This document shows, piece by piece, positions 46,057-58,453 of a stretch of DNA of 64,000 nucleotides. The stretch is from Paramyrothecium sp. XJ0827 (Eukaryota; Ascomycota; Sordariomycetes; Hypocreales; Stachybotryaceae). The stretch is from the NCBI GenBank assembly GCA_020881915.1, contig JAJFPB010000007.1:3658001-3722000 (forward strand), read 5' to 3'. How positions within the stretch are numbered: the first letter of the stretch is position 1; every line of letters begins with the position of its first letter. Both the position numbers and the translations under genes were made by a program. The notes below the pieces were generated by a model. It saw only the letters and a program-made list of their open reading frames with translations, was not told where the DNA came from and did not search any database.

Positions 46057-46509
46057 CTAGAGTCGAAGAGAAGAACGAGGCGAACGTTAGCAATCTGCTG
46101 ATTCTCGCGGCAGAGCAGAGCGCAGCAAAGGCGACGTGAGGAAAGGGAAGGGGAGAAGAGGCTTTTCGCGATGCCGACCGTGGTGTCTGACAATGACAAA
46201 AAACGCGACACGAGCAGTAGGCTCGGCTAAGTGGATACTTTCGAGAAAAAATGGGGGGGAGAGACGGGACATGTAGACAGGACTGGACAGAAGGGGCATG
46301 GGGCTACTAACGCCCGCGTCATGGCCCGTGGCAGAATTTGACCAGGGCCCAGACGCGCATTTGCTCACGTCCAGTCGAGCAAACGTCGACCGCTCAGTCA
46401 TGATGCAAAGGCGGCGCAAGACGGGCGGCATCGAGGGAAAAGGGGGTAGGAAGAGTCGTGTGCAAGAAGCAAGGAAAGCAAGCAAAGATGCCAGACAGGG
46501 GGTACTTAC
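46057..46509 (-). other. Probable 5'-leader intron of the tandem Myb/SANT gene
   Basis: On the minus strand a GTAAGTACC donor at 46509 and a TGCTAAC branch plus CTCTAG acceptor ending at 46057 flank 453 nt. The acceptor lies three bases before the start codon, so the intron would join a distal leader exon directly to the ATG. Inferred from consensus only. Confidence 0.5.
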
Positions 46510-49500
46510 AGAAGATGTATCGAGGTTCAAGAAGGAATCGGGCGATTCGATGCAACGCGTGGTTGCGATGGGGTGGAGGCAAAGATCGGTATTTTGCTTG
46601 ACCTCGCCTTTTTGGGGATGGTGAAGGAAAAGGTACTCCGGGGGACGTGTAGTGACGGAGAGGTAGAAGTAGAGTGAGAGTGTCAGGTCGTACACGCAGC
46701 GACAAAAGCTGTGACTAAGGTAGAAAGATGTTAGAGCAGGGGAGATAAAGGGTACAAATGACGCGAGGACAAGCAGCGTGTGGAAGAGCGAGGCAGCCCA
46801 CACAAACCAGGGTCAAAAAGATGTAGAGCCAAAGTCAGGCCAATGTAGGGGAAAGGTAGTATGATGGCTGGTGAGTCCCCAAAAAAATGTGGGGCCACGG
46901 TTGAGCCAGGTCGGGGACTGGAAACAGGGAAAGTGATTTGAAGGCCCAAAAAGAAAAAAAAAAAAAAAGCGAGGAAAATTGCTAGGCGGTGGGAGAGCTA
47001 ACGGTACAGCTGGATAAGGCAAGATAAGGCAGCGTGGCCGAATGAAAGGGAAGGCATTTGGTGTTAAAGGTTGGTTGGTGAGGATGTGGTGCCGAGGTGC
47101 TGTGGTGCTGTGGTGTATCGTACTTGTGCTGCATGTTGCTGGTCCATTCGCGTGGTGCTCTAGCATCCGCAATACCAACGCAGCGTGAAGGGTACGTAGG
47201 TCGACGTCGATACCTTGTCTCCTGTCTCGCGAGCTAGGGCGAGGAGCTTGGGGCTGGTCTGTTGGAGCTTGGGTGATGGGATAGCATGTATATCCGTAGA
47301 GGTGGAGCGAGATGGACAAAGGCAGGGCTGAAGTGGTACGGTAACTGTACCAAGTCCCATGTAGACGTGGTGACGGGAGCTGAGGGCCAGGTAGACGAAA
47401 GGAAATGCATTGTACTGTACCTTTTGTGAGATGAGATTGAATGGCGGAAATGGCAGATGCTCCGATCCTGTACGGCCGTTTCGCTGTCTTTCTTTCTTTT
47501 TTTTCCTGGGCGACTGAGGCTGGCTGATGGCTACAGTAGCTGGGCTATTGAGCTGGCCGGGGTCGGCTGTTGGTTAGATGCCGAAGCGTGTCTCCTTGAC
47601 TGGTGGCGATGACGAGATGACGATGTCAACCCAGTGACGAGCGACCGCGAATGAGTGGCGATTTGAGAGCAACTGCTGGTTAAACGCAGCTGTGCCTCGC
47701 GTACCGTAAAACCTTTCTGCTCGTACGACTTCAGCGATTTGAAGGCAGTGTCGCGCAGGCAGAGCGGCGGTGGATCCAAGTGCAGATGCGGTTGGAGGTG
47801 TCCAGGTCCTGGGTCAGGTCGTGTACAGGTTCAGGTTCGGATCCAGGAGGAGGAGAGAGTACTTGGGCGACAAGTAACTGTCGGGGGTGGGAAGGGAAGG
47901 CAAGTGACTGACTGACTGACTGACTGATTGCTGTTGCTGCGGCGGTGCGGGCAGGACAGAGGTTGGTGGTCCGAGCTTTTGGGGGGGAAGGGGCGCTGCG
48001 CCGCACCGTTTAATTCTTTGCTTGGCCCTGGTTGACAGGGTAGGGTCACCGGAAGGGCAATGTAGACAGAGGTAGAGGGAGGCTGGAGAGAATACGAAAA
48101 GAGACTTTGAGACTAGTTTCGAGTGGGGAAGCATTGGGGCGAAGGGAGCATAGCGCGCCGGAAACAACGGGTGTTGCCTGTGTTAATTGAGGAACCGGCA
48201 CTGTGTATCCCGCGGCATCCGTGCCATCATGGACAGTGTTGCGGTCCCCGTCGCGTCGTCAGCTGAGCAACCTGAGCGTCGCGGCGCACAGACCAGTTGC
48301 GTGCTGAAGAATACGTACAGTACCTGGAGTACAGGCAGCGACCAAGGTAACGGTACATGCAGCGACCATTGGTCCAGCCACAGGGAGATCCATTTACTCC
48401 TCGATTCAATTGGAACATAAATCACCACCTCAACCAATATCATGAAGTTCTATGCGACGGACCGAGATAGGCAGCCTAGCCTCTTTCCTCCAGTATTACC
48501 CAACTCGGAGGAACAAGGCGGCGAGACGAGGCAAACAGCCAAGAGCAGGCTGCCGATGAACTTGCTCAGCGCCTTGAGCAAAGCGGCCGGAGAGTTGCAG
48601 GCTGGCGTAGGTGACGGAATGCTGCCGTGGTCTCGTCTCCCTTGCGGGTCCAAACCTGAGGTCGCATTTCTTCTGGGTGCTTTGAGAGGCTATGGAAGCA
48701 AGACTGGTCGTGTCGCATAGCCACCTTCGGCAGAAACCCTATCGTAGAGATGCGTATGCCGGCATCGTGAATGTCTTTCTAGAACGTCAATCGAATGGAA
48801 CAGTGGCATTGGTACCCACAGCTACTGAGCTCCGAACCATGATCGTCATAGCCCGCCCACCGTTCGTCGCTCCTAGCCGCCGGCAGATGAACCAGCAAGC
48901 CTTCCTGGTCATCCATATCGCACCATATACTGGGGGGGGAACTATATTTTGTTTGCTGTCGACTATTACAAGGTTGACGTTTTTACATCTTTTGCCCGGA
49001 TGCTTTTCGGTATCTCGACCTTCTCATAGAGCAACCGTATGGTAGATACCGTACTATGATGTACCCGGCGTGCAAGGTCGCAGGTCGTGGTTCTCCACTA
49101 CATTGGGTACATCTGTCAAAGCTGCACCCCAGTAAGAACAAGATGTGACCTCGCACTCATGTACCTGTAAAGTCTCCGCCCTTCGAATGACGGAGTCCAT
49201 GTTCAGTTCTATCAAGTTGTCGCAATCTGGGTGTTTCTCTTGCGACGGGTCGTATTCTCTGTAGCCAACTGTCCATTTCCGTAGCTGCGAAAGCGGAGAC
49301 AACGCCCACTGTGACACGGAGAGGACGCTCACCGGTGAACGTGGTGATTATGCCTGTTTGCATAACCTAGTAGTGGAAACCCGGTTGTTGCCGAACACCC
49401 TATTCAGTCAAAGCGAATATGGCTACAACATCATTCCGATTTCGGAAAATAATAGATACAGAGGCCCAATATTTATCAATCAAAGAGATACCTGATATGG

Positions 49501-50297
49501 AAGATGTACCTGCTATGGAGAAATGCGTCATGAATTCACCGACTGAAGATGGGGTCAGACAGCTCTAGGGTAGCCTCCAATATTGGGCACAGAACATCGC
49601 TACGCTTGCAAGGACAGCCACACCGAGGAGCTGAATTGCTCATGGAATAGAGATATTGCGCAAGGGCAGAAATGACGATCGGCCGGTGCATATTTGCAAG
49701 CCGATCACGGCTCATAAGGAAGAACCTCTGCACCCCAGATTTCACCGCCAAACTGCAGGACGCATCATCTTCACTGACCACCACGAACGACAAACAAAAC
49801 CATCCGTCACATCAAACAATCCTTCCCCCTTCCTGCTCCCCCCCCAACCTGTCCCGCCCGCAACCCCCCCAGAGCACATCGTAGCAAACGGCATCACCAG
49901 CAGCCGGAATCAACAAGGCCAGACCGTCAAGCAAGCCCTGCGACACGCCGGAAACCCTTCAAGATCAGGTGGGCCTCGCCTTCTGCCCTCATGGGCGCCC
50001 CGGGCCATCCTTGCCCTTGGCATCCATCGCAGCATGTTCATGCAAACCCGTGGGTTTGAGGCACGACAGGTGTTGTGTCCTGCGGAGGCGATGAAACCGG
50101 GTGTGCTCAGCCCCCGAGGCGGAGTTCCTGGCAGGATGGATGGGCCGTGTTGAACATCTCGAAACTCGAAACTGTTACAGAGTCGTTTGGTGAGGAAGCG
50201 CCGAGCCCGGGACCCTTTCAAACAGACGGTGTTTCGAGGAGCTGCTGGGCTAGGGCTGCTGACCGTATATAAGTGAAAATTATTGATCTTTGCCCAA
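46510..50297. other. Gene-poor region, left half of an 8-kb desert
   Basis: Probable distal leader and promoter of the Myb/SANT gene on the minus strand (pyrimidine-rich on that strand to about 48180). It carries a poly(A)-rich tract at 46950-46968 and a TGAC tetranucleotide repeat at 47905-47927. No convincing protein or RNA gene. Confidence 0.5.
47905..47927 (+). repeat. TGAC tetranucleotide microsatellite
   Basis: About six TGAC units. Confidence 0.85.
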
Positions 50298-50370
50298 GCT
50301 CGAGTGACGCAGCGGTTAGCGTGCGAGATTGCAGATCTTGAAGTCACTGGTTCGAATCCGGTCTCGAGCT
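50298..50370 (+). tRNA. tRNA-Cys (GCA anticodon)
   Basis: 73 nt, intronless. Acceptor stem GCTCGAG/CTCGAGC pairs perfectly; D stem ACGC/GCGT with loop AGCGGTTA; anticodon stem CGAGA/TCTTG (one G-T pair) with loop TTGCAGA, giving anticodon GCA at 50331-50333; variable loop AAGTC; T arm ACTGG-TTCGAAT-CCGGT. Discriminator base 73 is T, the identity base of tRNA-Cys. A T-rich stretch (50384-50407) downstream can end RNA polymerase III transcription. Confidence 0.95.
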
Positions 50371-53300
50371 TACCGCCTTTCTTTTTGCACGTTTCGTGAC
50401 TTTTTTGCCCTTCAGTTCGAGCCTCGATCCACACATAGACCATACAACAAACAAACTCATATATCACATACATCATGACTAAATAAAGAACTGTTTTATG
50501 AACCAACAATGTCCGACGTTGCAATCAAATTGATGCATGTTTGCATGCAATACTGTCCTACACGTAACACCATGTCCAATGGCGTGAACTCTTGGATCCA
50601 AGCCATCGAGATGTTTCCGGTCCCTCATCATCTCAATGCTACCACAAACACGCGCAACGGTTCTTCTTGTGCCCCTTACTTACCGACCATTGCAGCTTTT
50701 CAGACGGTAAAACTTTTCACGTCAATGCCTCAGCCACTTGGGTTCTTAGGATGACACATGGTCCCGTTTCTGAGCGATGGGGGAAGGGGGGGGAGGTTGT
50801 TTTCGCTCCCATCTAGCCCGCCAAGACCGAAGCCAAGAGCAGAGCAGCACGGCACTTCACGAGTCTGGAAGTGCTCCAGAAGGATGACGCGGAGGTAGCC
50901 CCGAGAGAGCTCTCGTTTTCAAACCAATCGAGGAGCAGCCCCAGAAAATTGGCATCCTCCAGACAGTCGTCCGGTTCGCTAGTGTGCTTCAGATGGCAAA
51001 TAAGCTATGAGACGGCTTGGGAGCGGTCGAACGGCCTCCGTTTGGAACTAAACCAAAGCCTGCCCGGCCGATCACCGACTGTCTGGGAAGAGAGGAAGCA
51101 CTGGACAAGCTGCGGCCAAACACCACAAGGACAAGCATCGCATCATGCGTTTCTTGGCCGATGCAACATGTTCGTTGCAGTCTGCCCAGCTGTTCGTCAC
51201 CACGGGCGCAGGTAGATTGCGCGCGTTCTGGAGCGAGGCCCAACGTCTCGTCTCAATCTCGTTGCGGGCCAAGGCTTCTGGCCGTCCGTGTCGTCTCTCC
51301 TTCGTTTCCGAGTTTGTGCCTACGAACATCTGCAACATGGTGTTGTGACTCTGCTACAAAGGCACCGGGGAGCGACTCCGTTGGCAGCCTTCTGCACTCC
51401 CCCTCGCACGCCCTTACAAGCGTGCAGCCAGCGCGCTTTGAACAGTTGGAGACTGGGCTTGTTGACCCTGGTTACAGCAACCAAAGAAAAAAAAAAAACA
51501 ATTACGGAAGAAGAGCAGAAAAGCATGTGCTTCATTGAGGGGCCAGGAGGGAGATCCCTGGCGACCCAAGACCCTGGGATTGCACAGAAACGGGAAACTG
51601 CTCGTTCTCTTTCAGGATGCAGGGAAACGGATTCTGGAGAAGTCAAGCAGGGTTACACTGTTGCTAGCTGCTGAAAGGGCTGACGGACAGGGGGGTTGGG
51701 GGAAACGTGGAGGGTTTGCTCTTTTAAGGTGGAGGCTGATACGGCGATGAAATTGCGCCAGTGCGTTAGACGGTTTCAAGGGCAGCCCCCCCCTTCTGGA
51801 GGCATGACTGGGGGATCCCAGGCAGTCACAGCGCTTATTATGAAAGTCGTGAGATGACAGCTACGATGAAGAATTGGAGGCTTCGAGGTGGCTGTTGACG
51901 TGAAGGTATAGGAGGGTTTGATGGCTTGCCAATGTCCAGCGTCATCCAGGCTCTCAGCTGGCGCTTCCACAATAAAGGCATGATGGCCAGATGCACTCTG
52001 CAAGGCCGCCATGAATTCCAGCATGTATTATAGCCGTTCTTCTGTTTTCTGTAACAAAAGATCAAGAAATGACGACCAGATCTAAACCCACTCTGTACGC
52101 AGCGGAGCACATGATTCGCCCCTCGGACTTCGAACGAACGATGGGCTCCCCAAAACGCAGGACAACCTTGTTACTCTGGTTGAACAACTAGAAACGCCCT
52201 CATCTGTTTCAATCGGGTTGGGCGCTTGTCTTTTCTTTTCTATCGTCTTTCAACCTCGACGCACCCCCCTCCGTCTGCCCCCCCCTTCTGCCCTTCCCCT
52301 CACCCTTCAAACCAAACATCCCGAATAACACGCGCCGTTGCAGCTTTTGGCTGCGTTGCCGCTTTCAGTTCATGAATCCGGAAGTACTTGCGATGGCAGC
52401 CCCCCCGGCCGCCCGACACGGAATGGCTGCTCAGGTAGGGCAATCTTATTTTCTGCGGTTTGTCGTTCGGGCGGCCTGCTGTAGTGGCCGCCGGTTCGTC
52501 GAACGTCAAACCCCCCATGGCCCTGCCCGTGGATGAACCCATGCTAGCATTGCGGGACCGGCGCCGCTACACCTGAAGCAACGCCTCTCTTCTACGGGCC
52601 ACCCCCTGGTCCTCACCAAAACCCCATCAAACGTCCACTCCAGGCACACGAGACTCGATAACGTTTGCTGTCTGACAATCTCGCGTTGGTTCCGAGGTGC
52701 CCCCCCGGTCCCTTTGATCTTTGGGCACGACCTAACTCTAAAGAGGTGCGCGAAAAGATGAAGGTAATAAGAAAAATACAATAACCCGCGAGATTTACAA
52801 TACCACAGTCTCCACTTGTCGGCGATCTGACAGATTCGCCTCTGCGTAACCCATCGTTGCTGTTTCCGTTGCTTGCATCTTTTCGACCGGGGGGTGGTAT
52901 AACAACACCCTCCAAGAAGAAGGGGGGGGGGGGACTGTGCGCTGCCTCGCCAATTCCTGGCGCTTCTTCACTATGCTTTGGCTGGTTTGATCGAAAATAT
53001 GATATATGATATAAGCCTTTTCTTCAGATGAAAACCGTTTGACTCGTTAGGCGTCTCAACCGTGAGAATGCGGTAATGGTCACGGCGCCGGCGCGCGCGT
53101 ACGTGCAAAGCTGGCTGGACAGCCAGCCCCGGGGGAAACGAGTCCCTCTGCTACTACACCGCACTTACACACAGACACTGGGGAGGAGGGGGACACACAG
53201 CAAAGAAGATCAGACCGTTTCCCCTCCCTCTCCTCACTCAGGGCGGTTGTTTCCCGCTGAAGTTGAAGCTACTGTTTCCCGCGTCTTTTCCCCAGAGAGG

Positions 53301-54717
53301 CTTGGTGTCGCTTGTCATCGCGAGTTCTGGTCCGGCTTGCTTCTAATTCTCCCGTGGAATGCTTGGCTCTCTTCCTCTGCCTGCTCACTCGCTGGCGTTC
53401 GGCTCTCCCGGTGGACAAGTCCCGTCGCCGGCGGGCGCCGCGCCTAAACTTTCTTGCTAGATTCAGTAAAAACCCCTGCATATCTAGGCGTCGTCTGCTG
53501 AATCCCGGCCCGGTGCGTAGCCCTGGGGGGTTTCGGCATGGCAGGTCGACGACCAGGGTTCGCTGTCGTCGCTGTGACCGGACCACGGTTTCTTCATGCC
53601 ATCGGGGGAGAGAGATGGGCAGAGGAACCCCAGAGTTTCCCGTTGCAGAAGGGGAACGCCCTCTCTTTCAGGTTCCCCCTTCCCTGTCCGGGGATGATCC
53701 CTACCGGAGCAGAGACGCGCAGAGCTGCAGAAGCGCAGGAACACACCAATGCGTCGGGTGTGCGTGTGTGTGTGTGTGTGAGGGTGGCCCAGCGGGCTTG
53801 GGCCGAGCGAACCTGGGCCGGCTTCAGACCAGGGCGGTTCAGACCGAAACGTCATGCTTCATGTGCAAGTCTGTCACAAGGCCGACATGCGCTGTAACGA
53901 GGCTAGACCCTCCACGGGCGAACATGGTCCCCTTGTCCTGCGGTTCTGCAACTCGGTGGGGAAAAGCAATATGCAAGGCCAGCCCGATTGAGGCAGACAT
54001 GGCCTGGGTTCCCATGGCGGGTAGCGGTTCTGTATCTGTAACGAGCTGGCTCCAGTTCTTTTTTTTCGCCTGGGCCAGTTTCCATTGTTATATCATCATC
54101 CACCCGCCCTCGCTCAACCGGGACTTGCGATGCTTCCTTTCCTTTCCCTAGCATCTATTCCGATTCCCTTCCAAAAACAGCCTCGTCTTTTTTTCTTTCG
54201 TGTCCGTTGAACCGGATCTCCCTTCCTTTTTCGATTCTTACTATTTCTTCTGCAAGGCATTTGCAGCTGGTTCACGTACTCTCTTTAATCGACAACTTTG
54301 CGCGCGGCTGTCCCGACACTCATTTAATCGGAACTAATCGGCACTCTGTTTGAAACAGAATAGAAAAGACATCTTGGGCAATTCTCAACGCTTCATTCTC
54401 TCTTCGAAAAGGAATTCCCCGTTCGCAACGGTCCAATTGGAATTCTTTACCCTCGTTCGGTGTGCAGGTCAACCTAGCAGGGCGCTTCAACAACTCATCT
54501 CCAACTACATCCATCACCACCAACATCACCAACAACACACTCATTCACCCGGCCTAGCCTGCAAAACATCGCATCGCACGCTACATCAACATCGTGTTTG
54601 AGCACTTCGTTTGGAAAAGGGAAACCAAACAACCACGAGTATCGGCATACCATCCCGATACCACAACCAACCACTTCTTTCTTTGTCTCCACATCACACA
54701 CACACACAACCACAGCA
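50371..54717. other. Gene-poor region upstream of the Myb-like regulator
   Basis: About 4.3 kb without a recognisable protein gene. Homopolymer and simple-sequence tracts: poly(G) 52922-52933, GT repeat 53764-53780. The last 600-1000 nt are pyrimidine- then CA-rich in the + sense, typical of a long leader. Reading frames up to 279 codons here lack motifs and splice-supported structure. Confidence 0.5.
53764..53780 (+). repeat. GT dinucleotide microsatellite
   Basis: About eight GT units in the gene-poor region. Confidence 0.85.
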
Positions 54718-55866
54718 ATGTCTCCTCCGCATATTGCCCCCATGCAGGCCGTGTACGCCCCGGTCAGCGACGTCCACGACCGCCACGACGCCGGCGTGAG
54801 CAAGAGCCGCAAGTCCGCCTCCACCGGCGGCGGCCGAGCCTGGAGCGAGGATGAAGTGAGTGCCCGGTCCCGTGCCATGCCTTGTTAAACGCAACCCGCT
54901 AACAACGACCTCCCCTAGGAAATGTATCTGCTCCAGACCCGCATGCAGAAGATGCCTTACAAGCACATCGCCGCCCACCTCAAGAAGACGGAGCTGGCCT
55001 GCCGCCTGCACTACCACCAGCTCTCCCACGGCAGCAACCGCCGCAAGCGCACCGCATCGTGCTCCTCGGGTTCCGACGGCTCCCCCGTCATCCCGGCCTC
55101 GGTGCCCAGCCCCGGCCGCGAGCTCAGCGCCCGCTCCATGTCGCCCCCGGGAAGCTCCGGCAGCTACGGCGTCGTCTCTCACCACCTCCCTCACCACGTC
55201 GCCGCACCCCAGACCAGCCACTCTGTTCACCTGCCCAGCATCCTCAGCGCCGACTCGTCGCCCAAGCTGCCCGCCATCCTGCCCAAGCCCGCGTCCATGG
55301 AGCTGAGCCAGCAGCACCAGCAGCACTTCCACCGCAGCAGCTCTCCCCATGGCTACCCGACCCCCAGCGTGGAGCGTCACACCTCCCTGCCTCCCGCCAA
55401 CTTCCACCATAAGCCCTCTCCGCCCCAGCAACAGCCTGGAACTCCTCCTCTGCGCCTGGACTGCTCAGCCCTGCCGCCCCCCTCGACGCTGGGCCACACG
55501 GCCGCCCACGTCGACCTCAACCGCCTGCACCACATCTACTCGTCGCACCGCAACTCCTTCTGGGCCACCATTGCCAACGAGTACGGACCCACCGCCTCCC
55601 CTGCCAGCCTCGAGCAGGCCTGGAAGACAGGCGCGTGCTGCAACACCTCCCAGCGCGGCGTCGCCCGCAGTGGCAGCCCCATCACGCCCATCGCCAGCCC
55701 CGGCAACCACAACGCCGATGCGGACGCCTACTCGCGGAGCAGCAGCCTGGACAAGACGAGAATCTCGTCTATCCTCGGCTTCGACGCCGACCGCAGGAGC
55801 GCGTGCGACAGGGACATGGTCAGGAGGATGGATGAGCAACGTTTCAGCGTGCCGACGACCGCCTGA
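54718..55866 (+). CDS. Myb/SANT-like DNA-binding regulator with long disordered C-terminus
   Basis: Probable nuclear regulator. Exons: 54718-54855 and 54919-55866; one 63-nt intron; 361 aa. A single Myb/SANT-like motif lies at about residues 40-85 and spans the splice: RAWSEDEEMYLLQTRMQKMP then YKHIAAHLKKTELACRLHYH, ending QLSHGSNRRKR. The KTELACRLHYHQ third helix is the DNA-reading part. The remainder is low-complexity, rich in Ser, Pro, His and Gln (QHQQHF, SPPQQQPGTPP), with an ordered-looking block near residues 255-300 (HVDLNRLHHIYSSHRNSFWA) and a final ISSILGFDADRR segment. The leader upstream is long and simple-sequence-rich, as for developmental regulators, but specific function is not known. 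Confidence 0.85.
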
Positions 55867-58453
55867 GAAAAACGGTGCAGATGACTTTTTTGACGCCATG
55901 ATTTCTTCAATTGTATTTACGGATGGGGGCTTTTTTCTGCTTCTGTACTATCTATCTCACTGCTTCTCCTTCTGAACAGAAATAGTCGACTCGCAACAAG
56001 AGCCAACGAGCACTCTGCAAGCGACATTTTCCTCCTCTCTACAAGCTTTTTAAACTGAGCGACCCACGAGGACGGGAGAAAGCCGGTGTGTTTTCGATTC
56101 CCAGTTCGAAATCTTTATGATACAAGGGTGTTTGTGTGCATTGGCAGGCGAGCAAGAGTAGGAACAGGAACGGAACCCCCCGGACGGAATCTGGGGGCGA
56201 ACCACGAAGCAAGGAAAAGCGGGAAGCCGTCGGATGTCTGCGACACATCTGACACGGCGAGCGACTGCTTCCCGCGCGATGGAGCATCGTGGGCATGAAC
56301 ATGGGCTGTTTCCCTTCGGGTAGAGGCCGAAGGAGGAACGGGGGACTGGGCGGGCGACAGGATGTTTCTCTCATTTTCCTTACTTTTCTTCCTTATTTCT
56401 TCATGTTTGAACGGCCGAAGGGGGGTTTAAGGGGCGTGGGAGGAGCCAGTCCAAAGGGGTCAGGCGAGCTCCGGGTAACGAGACATGAGAAACATACTTA
56501 CTTCATCTCCCTAACGTTAATGTTGTTTCTACCGTGACGAGGCGAGTGAAGAGGAAGAGGAGGACATAGGGAAGGGGGGGGGGGGGGATCCGCGGCCCCG
56601 CCGCTGGGCGTCTCGTATGGCATTGTAAACCTCGAAAGAGATGGTTTCAAAAAGGAGGCGTTTTGGGCTTAGCTAGACCTCTGAATACAAGAGCAACTCA
56701 GCATGAACCACCCACAGTATGCATCAATCAATCACCTGTGAGAATTCGTGTTTCTTGATGATGTTTTAGGCTGCGAGGGGCCTACGGGGGGAGGGGTGGC
56801 GGTGGTAAGACGGTTCTCTGACAAGGCCGAGACGAAGCTGCGGCAGTGTTTGGCCCCCTCTCCAGGGATTAGGAACGCTTGGGAAGACGTGTTTCGGGAT
56901 GGGGGCATGCGCTGACGTCGACAGCTGAGGAGCTATAGTTGACGTATAGCTGAACAGGTTACGTGTGTAGGCGGCAGAGAGCAAGCCCTGTTCTTCAATG
57001 CGACGTGGAATCCGGGTTCCTCGTATAAGTTGGTTGCATGGCAGAGGTGCGTTTCTTGGGGAGGCCTGGTTTGAATGCAGTGGTGCGTCTGGGGAACTCA
57101 TTCTTCGGGGGATCGACGACCCATTGCCTCGTGAAATCAATGAGCCGAGCAGCTTTTGTTTTTAGTGTAAGTTTGTCTGCATGCATACATACTGCTGATC
57201 TCACCACGCATACGCACACGTACACTCAAGTCAGACACAGACACAAAGAAGCTCGGCAGCTCTCCGCGAAGCTTTTCTGCCCCCAACACCCTCGTTGGCT
57301 CCTCAGCCAAAGCCAAGAAATAATCTTCAAGAACCGGCACGCGGATCACCCCCCAAGGGAGCTCTGAGGTAAAAGGAGAAAAGAACAGACAAAACCTCCG
57401 GTTCGCGGGGGATCTACCATCCCACCAGAAAAGACCCAGCAAATGCCAAAAGATGAGGCGTCAGCTTGCTAACGCCGTCGACGGGATTCGACGACGACGA
57501 CCCAGTCCTTGGCTTCCCCCACGCGGACAATGAGGGGGAGGGGGGGTCCACAGGTTGAACCAAACCCGGTTTGCTGTGGGGAAAAAAGTACGTCGAAATG
57601 CAATGGCCATCACAGGCTGATTTGACTCCCTCTGGTTCCTCGCTAGGCCTGCAGCCAGCCCGCTGTGGGGAAGCCACGGCTCCTTCTTAGTGGTAGAGGC
57701 GCGGGAGTGAGAGACCAAGTCCACGGATGGGTAAATGGGAAGAATGACGATGAGGGGCTGGCTAGGAGAGGAGAGGAAGTTCGTGTTGCTGTTGTGTGCT
57801 GTCAGAGTTCGGCTCGTCCTTTTCTGCTCTTCCGTATTTGGATCAATTGCCTGTGAATGCTTAACCTTTAAACCTCATACATTCCCTCTGTATTTCACAA
57901 AGGGAAACAACCATTCAGAAACAAGCAATTGAATGTTTACTCTTCTCCTCCCACTACGTAAGTCCAGTCCCCTCTGCCCTTCTTCGTCCCGGCCCCTCCT
58001 CTGCTCGGGACACCCGCATCCCACCACTGCCGACGTTCGGAGCCGGAGCGCCGCTGGGCATGCAGCCTGGCCAGGACAGCAGGCCAAAACGGCTGCGTCG
58101 AGGGCGTCCCGTCCAATCCGCGGCGCCGTTCGCCCATTCTACCCAGTTTCCCATTGAGCCGGCTGCGGCGCGCAATGATGTGACCCGTGGGGGGAGAGTG
58201 TCACCATGTGGGACGGAACTCCCGTCGGTTGAAAGCCCTGTTCGTCCAAGCGAGCGTGACGGGAGCTGGGCACCCAATGCTCTGCAGAGGCGCCTGTCTT
58301 TGTGATCGCGGTGTTCTTCCCGTGACCCTGTTCTCTTCTTGTTGCTTGCTTTCGTTCATTCTTTGCCTGTCTTTTGAGCTTGCTCACCACCAACCCATCC
58401 CCACGACAGCTTCCTCTAACACCTCAACATCAGACTAGACCGTCCCCACCACC
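55867..58453. other. Intergenic region, Myb-like regulator / dihydroxy-acid dehydratase
   Basis: About 2.6 kb. A 14-nt poly(G) run lies at 56574-56587. No gene recognised. The last 150 nt (about 58300-58453) are pyrimidine/CA-rich and fit a leader. Confidence 0.5.
56574..56587 (+). repeat. Poly(G) homopolymer run (14 nt)
   Basis: Uninterrupted run of 14 G bases. Confidence 0.9.

Noticed and set aside
46087..46803. 238-codon minus-strand frame in the Myb/SANT leader
   Set aside because: Composition follows the pyrimidine-rich leader (Ser, Leu, Pro, Phe), and it crosses a consensus donor at 46509; treated as leader, not a protein.
53312..54151. 279-codon + strand frame upstream of the Myb-like regulator
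   Set aside because: No domain, low-complexity composition, runs through GT microsatellite; probably chance in a long leader.
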